Shown here one piece after another: positions 57,287-64,000 of a stretch of DNA of 64,000 nt. The stretch covers positions 1 through 64,000 of the forward strand of contig CANMCE010000004.1 of NCBI GenBank assembly GCA_947496235.1. Direction: 5' to 3'. The DNA is from an uncultured Glaciecola sp. GTDB lineage: Bacteria > Pseudomonadota > Gammaproteobacteria > Enterobacterales > Alteromonadaceae. The notes below the pieces were generated by a model. The model saw nothing but the letters and a program-made list of their open reading frames with translations, was not told where the DNA came from and made no database searches. A program made the position numbers and the translations under genes. The first letter of the stretch is position 1, and each line of letters starts with the position of its first letter.

Positions 57287-57832
57287 TTGCGGCATCAACG
57301 TGGTGTGACTTTATTAGAACTAGTAATGGTAATTTCAATTGCCAGTAGCCTCTATTTTTTTGCTATTCCTGGCATTCAAACAATAATTTTAAAAGCAAAA
57401 ATCATTAGTGCAGTAAACCAAATGAGTGGTCTTTTACAATTTGCTCGATTTAGTGCCATTAATAACAATATCAACTCTGTTGTCTGTCCCACAATTAACC
57501 TTAAAGACTGTCAATATAATGATTGGACATCGATGATAATGACGTTTCCTGATAAAGATTTTGATGGCTATAGAGATGACGATGAAGATTTACTGAGAGT
57601 TATTCAAGCATCTGATGATCAATTAATTAGAACAGGACCCAGCAGAGCCATAAGATTTCATAGTATTGGCGACTTATCTTCGCCTTCAAGTATCAGAATT
57701 TGTACCTCTAAAGATCAGCAAACTATGTCTAGAGGAATTTATTTAAGTCTACAAGGGCGCGTACGATTGAGCACAGATGCGAATAAAGATGGGATACATG
57801 AAAATGGCAACCAAATAATCAACTGCGGTTAG
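57287..57832 (+). CDS. Type IV minor pseudopilin, FimT/GspH family (second copy)
   Basis: 181 residues. The chosen start is TTG at 57287 with GGAGA 6 nt upstream; no in-frame ATG precedes the prepilin site RG|VTLLELVMVI. It is a paralogue of the gene just upstream (NQMSGLLQFARFSAI, and DKDFDGYRDDDE in place of DSNLNGNRDSTE), so a tandem duplication is likely. Its last base abuts the GGDEF gene, which runs the other way. Use of two poor start codons in a row suggests low expression. Confidence 0.78.
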   Translation: MRHQRGVTLLELVMVISIASSLYFFAIPGIQTIILKAKIISAVNQMSGLLQFARFSAINNNINSVVCPTINLKDCQYNDWTSMIMTFPDKDFDGYRDDDEDLLRVIQASDDQLIRTGPSRAIRFHSIGDLSSPSSIRICTSKDQQTMSRGIYLSLQGRVRLSTDANKDGIHENGNQIINCG

Positions 57833-58987
57833 TTAGTCTACAAACACGCTTTGATTTCGACCATTGCGCTTAGCCTTATAAAGCGCCTCGTCCGCCCTAT
57901 CGTAAATTTCTAGCCAATCATGATCAGAGTGTTGCATTTTGGCGAGGCCAATACTGACAGTGATTGTCACCTGCTCGTTCTTAAAGTTTACTTCAGTAGA
58001 GGAAACTAATTCAGTAATTCGATTTACAATCCTTTGCACTTCTAGCACTGTGGTGTTACCAAAAATAATCACAAATTCATCACCGCCTATTCTAAAGTGA
58101 TTATCATAATCTCTAGTTAACTCACTTATTTTATGACACATTTTTTGAATAACTTTATCTCCTACTAAATGCCCCTTACTGTCATTCACATTTTTGAAAT
58201 TATCAATATCAATACACACGAAAACTAATTCATTGTGCTCTCTACGGGCTCTCTCGAATTCAGCTTTAGCAATCTTATGCAGAGCATGACGATTCAACCA
58301 GCCAGTCAGATTATCGGTAATAGATAACTGTTGTAATGCGATTTCTTTTTCCCATTGAATGAGAGTTACGAATCCGATAGTCATTAAAAAAATAAAACCA
58401 ATTACTGATAAGCTTCCAGAAGTTTGCATAAAATCCTGTCCCAGCAAACTCAATAAATCGATGTTTATGAAAGTTGACAGTGGTCGAATAAGGATGAGAA
58501 GAGAGAATATGCTAAGCACACTAATTAACGGCCAATAGGCTTTTTTTAATTCAGTATTCTTCGCTTTGTACAGGGTAAAAATACTCAATACATTAAACCC
58601 TATAACAATCGGAAAAGTTAATAGTACTCTGTAGTCGTATGATTGATTGATAGAGGGAATCCAACTTATAAACAAAACACTTAGCACCACGGCAGCCACT
58701 GACAGTATTGCCGACCTATGTTTAACATGGCGCCGAATCCCGCTGTAAATAAAGCCGAATGCTGCGACAAAAAGCACGTTACCTATACTAGGAAAGAAGA
58801 TGGTGGGCGTTTCAATGAGGTAAATAAAAACAATGCCCATAAAATTGGACAAGGTAAAACATAACCCGGCGAAGGACCAGTCAACAAGACACCTCTCATC
58901 TGGCGTTGTAAGAAAGGTAGCCACCATTGTCAGTGTCATAATAAAACTGACAAGTCCATTGCACACAAGAAGTGTATAAGAGTCCAT
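57833..58987 (-). CDS. Membrane-bound diguanylate cyclase (GGDEF domain)
   Basis: 384 residues. About six membrane helices fill the first 220 residues. The C-terminal GGDEF domain has an intact active site (FRIGGDEFVIIFG), and five residues ahead is an RxxD inhibitory site (RDYD). It should make c-di-GMP and be product-inhibited. A ligand for the membrane sensor part is not evident. It lies among pilus genes, and c-di-GMP receptors of the PilZ kind are encoded at 36.8 kb. It is convergent with the second FimT-like gene. Confidence 0.88.
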   Translation of the reverse strand: MDSYTLLVCNGLVSFIMTLTMVATFLTTPDERCLVDWSFAGLCFTLSNFMGIVFIYLIETPTIFFPSIGNVLFVAAFGFIYSGIRRHVKHRSAILSVAAVVLSVLFISWIPSINQSYDYRVLLTFPIVIGFNVLSIFTLYKAKNTELKKAYWPLISVLSIFSLLILIRPLSTFINIDLLSLLGQDFMQTSGSLSVIGFIFLMTIGFVTLIQWEKEIALQQLSITDNLTGWLNRHALHKIAKAEFERARREHNELVFVCIDIDNFKNVNDSKGHLVGDKVIQKMCHKISELTRDYDNHFRIGGDEFVIIFGNTTVLEVQRIVNRITELVSSTEVNFKNEQVTITVSIGLAKMQHSDHDWLEIYDRADEALYKAKRNGRNQSVFVD

Positions 58988-59096
58988 TCATTAATTCCGA
59001 AATTTGTTCCTAGGGGTTGGCGATCTGTCTTAAAGTAGATCCGTCCTTTTGTTTATTCTACTTCAAGCCTAGCCCTTAACTCAACCTTAGGCGCAC

Positions 59097-59570
59097 TTAA
59101 CAACTCCAGCAATATTCCGTACTTTCAATGGTGCCATTGTTGTTCTTATCCCAAGCTTTTCTGCCATCACTAAAATAATAAAGGGCGCCAGAATCTTCCA
59201 CAACAGTATCATCTACTGGGGTTGCTTTTAACTGGAATGTTTGTCCGGCTGTGTCCACAGCGTTTATCGTCAATGTATAAGCTTTGTTTGCCGCAGGTTC
59301 AGATGAAGGTGAATGGGAGGCAAAAATAGCAGGTGTTCCCGTATTTGCCCCAGCTGAGGCCGCGCCTTTGTAGGTAAAGGTTGAAGCATTATGCCTTTCC
59401 ATGGCACTGGCAAACGCCATCAAATCAGACTGCACCGTACTTCTAGAACTTGAAGCCATTGAACTTTTGTAACTTGGATACGCCACTGCGGCAATAATAC
59501 CGATTATGGCGACCACTATCATAAGCTCAATGAGCGTAAAGCCTACAGTATGTTTTTTAGTGTTCATCAA
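59097..59570 (-). CDS. pilE: Type IV pilin-like minor pilin PilE
   Basis: 157 residues. The class III leader MMNTKKHTVG is cut before FTLIELMIVVAIIGIIAAVAYPSY, the hallmark N-methyl-Phe pilin helix with Glu5. The C-terminal domain ends with WDKNNNGTIESTEYCWSC, in which DKNNNGTIESTE fits the 12-residue EF-hand calcium loop exactly. Two cysteines close the protein. It follows pilY1 by 19 bp, the standard order fimU-pilV-pilW-pilX-pilY1-pilE. Confidence 0.9.
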   Translation of the reverse strand: MMNTKKHTVGFTLIELMIVVAIIGIIAAVAYPSYKSSMASSSRSTVQSDLMAFASAMERHNASTFTYKGAASAGANTGTPAIFASHSPSSEPAANKAYTLTINAVDTAGQTFQLKATPVDDTVVEDSGALYYFSDGRKAWDKNNNGTIESTEYCWSC

Positions 59571-59589
59571 ATGCCTTCCTTACTATAAT

Positions 59590-62500
59590 TTATTGATTTT
59601 CGACTTCAGTTTGCCAAGTGTCTTTTTGCACTCGTTCGAACCGCCCATAAATGTTTTGAGCCAGACATTCAAAGGCTGTCCCGCAAGCCTCCTCATTGCC
59701 ATCTTCATCTACTGTGATAACTGCACTGACACATTCTGCGCCTAAACACACCACAGGTTTGATGATATTTTCGATCAGAATTTTGGTGTCTGGGGCTATA
59801 CCAGTTTGCGCTAATTGTGCAGATCTATCTTGATGCTCTTCTACACCATTTTGATTTAAATCTGTGACAGAATTCGCATTAAACAAGTTAACTAAATAAG
59901 CTCTACTGTTACCTGTTGGCGGTGCACATAAACTATCGCTGGCTGATGCTGGTAAATAGGTAGTAAAAAATACCTTGTAGTCTATGATCAGTGGGGACGA
60001 CAATACTTTCTCTCCTCCACTAGACAGTTTAATTCGCCAACCATTCTTTGATGCAAAAGTACTGGCAGCTAGATCTCTTTCCGTTTCATCTGAAGAGGTG
60101 AGTAAGTGAGCAGTCGCATCGTATAAATCATCAACAACATAAGGTGTGCTTGGGAATACAAACTTACCATACTCATCTTGCTGGTAAACACCTTCATCCT
60201 TGATCATGAAGAAATAATCTTGAATTGTAGAGTTCAGAGGACCCGCTCTAAAACCAGAACCCAACGCCACTGCATAGTATCGTTCGTCGCCTAAGCTGAT
60301 CTCAGACACGTCTGGCGCATAATAAAAACGTCTGTTTTCTTCGGCACTGTCTCCACCCAATTGAGCTACTAATCCGCCTTTGACGAGATCAGTGGTCGAC
60401 TCACCGTTGTATATGTCGAAGCGAAACAATTGCCCCCCCATATCAGCAGCATATAGATGATCAGCTAAACCATCAAAATCTCTATCAATTACCGCTATTC
60501 GAGCAGGGATGCTATATTCCATGTGGGGCAGCGTTAAGGTAGCCGCGGCATTGCTTGCTGACCATAATAAATCACCATTATTTGCATCAACAATGAATAC
60601 ACTATTACCGATAGTGTCATCGGAGCGAACAGCCTTGGCGTCCTGATTTTCATCATAACCTCCGCCTATGATCATGACATCTTTTACAGTGCCACCAATG
60701 TTTATTTTGGTAATGATTGGTCGTGACCATGTTTGACCTAGATTTGCGAAATCACCTACCCCGCCATCAATTTTATAAACAAATTTTGGATTTAGTTTTT
60801 CGGTTACGTCAAACACATAATAATTATTACCGCCTCGACGCTGACCTATATATAGCCAAACCTTGTCGTCGAAATGGCGAAGTACCATATCTCCATCCAA
60901 GCCATACAAATGGGTGAATGATGAACTATCTCTGTAAAAATCGTATAAGTTAGCTAATAGTTCTCGCGGAATAATGGCAAAATTCTCTTCCCCTGTAGCC
61001 GCATCGAACGAATGTAAGAATCCATGGTTAGTTGCCACAAAAATCGCACTGTCATTCGCCGAATAGTTGACTATGATAGGCTGAGAATGAATGGGATCTC
61101 CCATCATCATATTGATGTCAGTCGTTAAACCATCATTATCTTCATCATGCACATCAACGCCTCTTGCCCATTTTAAGACTTCTGAGCGCAAAGTAGCCGA
61201 ATCAGGTAAAGTATCAACCGCTAAATCTTCAGCTGTGATAGTAGTGTTCCCTTCCTCAACTTTGTTAAGTGTGGTAAAAATAGTGCCAGCGGAGTCGCCA
61301 AAGGTATACACATTACGTACCAGATCAAGACGACTGATCGCGCCCCCTTGTCTTACATCGTTGCCATCGGCAAGAGGAGACCAAAAACTATGAGAATTCT
61401 CTGAGAAGAATCCAGTACCAGAATCTACCGCATTGAGGTTGTTTTTGTCTTTCACCACATCGCCTTCAATGCGATATTTTTTCAAATTACCCGGCCATAC
61501 TGTGCCTTCAGAAGGTTTAAATAACGCAAAATACAATTCATCTCTATGGGTTAGTCGGTTTAACTGGTTTACCGCAACTCCCGGAGAAACAAAGGTAGTA
61601 TTAACATCTTTAACTTGTCGTAAAATCGTCTCAAAAGCTTCAAGTAAAGCAGCACTGTCACTCGCGGTGTAAAAACCACCACCACTTTGTAACGCTATTT
61701 GATTCAAGAAATTATTGGCCGTCGCATTGGCAGCAAATCCAATGGTGTGGGTTATAATTCTAGCATCTATAACTGACTCTCCGGCATCGGCGATATTACG
61801 CACTAAATCAAGTCCGCATTTTTCACCACCGCTACCAGAACAACTTTCACCTAACAGAGCTTCAATTTCTGACACACTATGGTTGTTGTTGGCTTCACCA
61901 TCAGACAGTAAAACAATATGATTATTGACCTGACACTGTAAATCTTGAATGGGTGAGATGTAGGTTGCTCCCGCAGGGATGTATTCATTCACACAATCAT
62001 TAGAGTTTAGATTATCATCTGTACAACCGGTGGGACGTACGGAATCCGCGCCGATGTAGGAAGATCTATGACTTACGCGAGTTGCGCGCCGTACGGAATA
62101 TGAAGTACTACTTTCACCGCGTTTGCGACCGTAATACACGTCTCTACCACCATAATACATAGTAGCTTCGTATAAAGTATCCACTATTGGCGTGTAACCA
62201 TTTGCACTTAGCTCATCAACTTTGCCGATCAAATGTTGCCTTACGGTAGAGGTAGTGCCAGGGGTTGCATTTCCTTCGTATTCTATGACCAATCTTACTG
62301 CACCTGATGGCTTACCATTATACGAATACGCACCCCGCTTAGCATAACTGAAGTTCGACATCACAAACATCATATCGTTGTTGGGCTGCCAGCCTGGACG
62401 ATTGACAATCTCTTGCACTATGCTTGTAACAGGCGGACTTTGGTAATCATTATTACGATACCAATTGGGAATATTACTCCAAGAGACCGAAGCTGCTGTT

Positions 62501-63681
62501 TTAGCTATATTGGCCAACATATAACGCTTATATGGGTGGAAATCTTTTGGATCATCTTCTGCTGCGCCACGTATTGTCATCTGAGCGCCATTGCTAGTGG
62601 CATTTTGATAGGCAGTAAATTCTAAATAGGCATTGGTAATAGTTGCACCTTGAGGTACCGCAATTTTTTTAAAACGAGTACCAATATAGGCGTTATTCCC
62701 TGCATCAAAGGTAAGTTCACTTCCTGTGGATTGATAACCATTTGAACGTTCTTCAGCATTTTCATCCTGCTGGTCAACTTGATAAATGAGTCTTTCGCTG
62801 ACACAGCCAGTGGCAGTTGTATCGTCATAAGTAATAATAAGTTGTGGCGCTCGACTATTTCCATCCTCGTTTGAAAAAGCGCGTCTAGAACTACTTACGT
62901 CGGCACTTGTGCCTTCCAATAAAAAGCTCATATTGTTGTTACCGCACCAGTCGCCACGGTTTACGATTTCCTGTACCACGGCTGAAATATCAGGCGTTGC
63001 AATAACTTCATCCGTTAAAGGAAAACTATTGTCAGCATTCCAATTGATCACGGCGCCTGTTTTAGTTCGACTACTGATGTTATTAGTTGTGCTATCAAAG
63101 GTATTTGAATTTCCGACCGACTCACCAAAAATTCTAATTTGGCTTACGCCAGTATTTATCCCAGCGCTTGTAAATCTTATAACAGCACTGGTAATGGTGG
63201 CGCCTCTTGGAATATTAAGTTCCTGAAAGCGTAAACCTGTCCACACGGTATCTGTGCCATTTGTTAGTTCTAACTGACTATCATTTCGATACACATTACC
63301 ACCGACTTCAAAGGCATCATCACTGCCCGCGGTAACGGGTACTATAAGTTCCGGGGAAATCGATGCATCAATACCATTGATCGGAAATAATATAGGCCCA
63401 CCGTAGTCTGAAAAACGCATTAATCCTGCGTTAATGTTAGTAGCATTACCTAAAGCGGTTCGCAGTGCGTTTTGCACTTTCTGCATTCGTGATTCAATAC
63501 CATCGTCTTTAGTTCCCATAGAACCAGAGGTATCCATAATAAAAAGTACATTTGGATTGTAGGTAACAGCGGCTGACCCTGAACCTGTATAGATTTCGAG
63601 ATCATCGGCCAAAACGGTGAACGAAATCATGCTAGATAGAAATAAGGCTACAACAAATGAAAATGAACGTTTCATATTCAT
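59590..63681 (-). CDS. pilY1: Type IV pilus tip/assembly protein PilY1
   Basis: 1363 residues from the ATG at 63681, with GGGGG 5 nt upstream. A GTG at 63693 would abut the preceding stop. A signal peptide (SFSFVVALFLSSMISFTVLA) leads to a von Willebrand A-like region with the MIDAS motif FIMDTSGSMG near residue 50. The C-terminal part (about 780-1250) is the PilY1 beta-propeller, with calcium-type loops DEDNDG, DRDFDGLAD and DLNQNGVEE. It promotes pilus extension and surface sensing or adhesion. It is cotranscribed with pilX and pilE. Confidence 0.92.
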   Translation of the reverse strand: MNMKRSFSFVVALFLSSMISFTVLADDLEIYTGSGSAAVTYNPNVLFIMDTSGSMGTKDDGIESRMQKVQNALRTALGNATNINAGLMRFSDYGGPILFPINGIDASISPELIVPVTAGSDDAFEVGGNVYRNDSQLELTNGTDTVWTGLRFQELNIPRGATITSAVIRFTSAGINTGVSQIRIFGESVGNSNTFDSTTNNISSRTKTGAVINWNADNSFPLTDEVIATPDISAVVQEIVNRGDWCGNNNMSFLLEGTSADVSSSRRAFSNEDGNSRAPQLIITYDDTTATGCVSERLIYQVDQQDENAEERSNGYQSTGSELTFDAGNNAYIGTRFKKIAVPQGATITNAYLEFTAYQNATSNGAQMTIRGAAEDDPKDFHPYKRYMLANIAKTAASVSWSNIPNWYRNNDYQSPPVTSIVQEIVNRPGWQPNNDMMFVMSNFSYAKRGAYSYNGKPSGAVRLVIEYEGNATPGTTSTVRQHLIGKVDELSANGYTPIVDTLYEATMYYGGRDVYYGRKRGESSTSYSVRRATRVSHRSSYIGADSVRPTGCTDDNLNSNDCVNEYIPAGATYISPIQDLQCQVNNHIVLLSDGEANNNHSVSEIEALLGESCSGSGGEKCGLDLVRNIADAGESVIDARIITHTIGFAANATANNFLNQIALQSGGGFYTASDSAALLEAFETILRQVKDVNTTFVSPGVAVNQLNRLTHRDELYFALFKPSEGTVWPGNLKKYRIEGDVVKDKNNLNAVDSGTGFFSENSHSFWSPLADGNDVRQGGAISRLDLVRNVYTFGDSAGTIFTTLNKVEEGNTTITAEDLAVDTLPDSATLRSEVLKWARGVDVHDEDNDGLTTDINMMMGDPIHSQPIIVNYSANDSAIFVATNHGFLHSFDAATGEENFAIIPRELLANLYDFYRDSSSFTHLYGLDGDMVLRHFDDKVWLYIGQRRGGNNYYVFDVTEKLNPKFVYKIDGGVGDFANLGQTWSRPIITKINIGGTVKDVMIIGGGYDENQDAKAVRSDDTIGNSVFIVDANNGDLLWSASNAAATLTLPHMEYSIPARIAVIDRDFDGLADHLYAADMGGQLFRFDIYNGESTTDLVKGGLVAQLGGDSAEENRRFYYAPDVSEISLGDERYYAVALGSGFRAGPLNSTIQDYFFMIKDEGVYQQDEYGKFVFPSTPYVVDDLYDATAHLLTSSDETERDLAASTFASKNGWRIKLSSGGEKVLSSPLIIDYKVFFTTYLPASASDSLCAPPTGNSRAYLVNLFNANSVTDLNQNGVEEHQDRSAQLAQTGIAPDTKILIENIIKPVVCLGAECVSAVITVDEDGNEEACGTAFECLAQNIYGRFERVQKDTWQTEVENQ

Positions 63682-63693
63682 AAAAACCCCCAC

Positions 63694-64000
63694 TTAGTTA
63701 GACGCAGGTGCGAAAACAGCGGCAGATAATGTGTTTGCCACAGCATAACCACTACCATCGGCTTGACCGCATCCGCGCACTAAAAATACATGACAGTTAA
63801 TATTTGAACCGCCAATTACATTACTTGATCCTCGACAAGCTTGCTCTCTAACAAACACAGTCTTTGACCAAGAGTTTATTGCTGGGCTATCGCTATACCT
63901 TGATATCGTCGTATGTCGAGTATTGAAAGTCATACCGCTTGCGGTAGTATTGCGAGTGACTCGATTGTCATCGAAACAACTTAAATCTTCGGTCGCAAGA
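63694..64000 (-). CDS. pilX: PilX-like minor pilin assembly protein, C-terminal part (runs off the right edge)
   Basis: An open frame of about 100 codons continues past the window edge without a stop. Only the C-terminus is seen, ending in GCGQADGSGYAVANTLSAAVFAPASN. It is rich in Ser, Thr and Asn and has four cysteines. The position directly before pilY1, 12 bp away, is that of pilX in type IV minor pilin operons, and C-terminal segments like this (CGQADGSGYAV) are typical of PilX. The N-terminal pilin helix cannot be checked here. Confidence 0.65.
   Translation of the reverse strand, partial: LATEDLSCFDDNRVTRNTTASGMTFNTRHTTISRYSDSPAINSWSKTVFVREQACRGSSNVIGGSNINCHVFLVRGCGQADGSGYAVANTLSAAVFAPASN

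Noticed and set aside
58988..59096. A hairpin AAGTAGA...TCTACTT between pilE and the GGDEF gene
   Set aside because: The loop is 17 nt and no T tract follows on the minus strand, so it is not a convincing terminator.

Overview
This window is a chromosomal segment of a marine gammaproteobacterium, most likely an Alteromonadales member of the Glaciecola/Paraglaciecola type. The evidence is gene order: rluD-pgeF-clpB next to bamD, xseB-ispA-dxs next to pomAB, nrdR-ribD-ribE-ribBX-ribH-nusB-thiL-pgpA, lepA-lepB-rnc-era and rpoE-rseABC facing nadB all match gammaproteobacterial layouts. Low GC, a sodium-type flagellar motor (PomAB), a PEP-CTERM/PrsT pair and a type IV pilus operon add to this. The genus is an inference. 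Nearly all the DNA is housekeeping sequence. I see no prophage, insertion sequence, CRISPR array or tRNA gene.

Layout. Positions 1-440 hold the promoter and leader (with boxA) of an rRNA operon read leftward, whose 16S gene lies just outside the window. Then come a two-protease-domain HtrA-like protein (520-3207), pssA, a PEP-CTERM surface protein with the TPR protein PrsT (4.3-8.0 kb), and clpB-pgeF-rluD facing bamD (8.0-13.3 kb). At 13.3-19.9 kb is a photo-oxidative stress type locus: an ECF sigma factor with its ChrR zinc anti-sigma, a LON-domain protein, and a tightly packed operon NTF2-like/SDR/FAD oxidoreductase/DUF1365/cyclopropane-fatty-acid-synthase family. pomAB with a sigma-28 type promoter faces xseB-ispA-dxs (20.0-24.9 kb). 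The riboflavin cluster (24.9-30.9 kb) is interrupted by a 106-bp palindromic element between ribBX and ribH. glyA, lpxD, ettA, radA, a double-PilZ protein, serB, ytjB, a TatD hydrolase, a YjbR protein, pdxH, era, rnc, lepB and lepA follow (31-47 kb). Next are rseC-rseB-rseA-rpoE with a sigma-E autoregulatory promoter, nadB, a MaoC-like gene, ygfX-sdhE, ygfZ, slyD, glnB and nadE (47.4-56.5 kb). The right end has two FimT-type pseudopilins, a GGDEF cyclase, and the pilE-pilY1-pilX end of a minor pilin operon that runs off the right edge.

How the genes work together. Several regulatory sites match textbook consensus sequences: sigma-32 before clpB, sigma-28 before pomA, sigma-E before rpoE and an rRNA-type sigma-70 promoter at the left edge. 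A sigma-ECF11-like site before the 15.5 kb operon suggests that the ECF/ChrR pair drives membrane-lipid modification. The pilus proteins share acidic calcium-type loops. I found no convincing wholly new system. The best candidates for a second look are the lipid-stress operon, the palindromic element in the riboflavin cluster, the tandem-protease protein and the calcium-loop pattern in the pilus genes.
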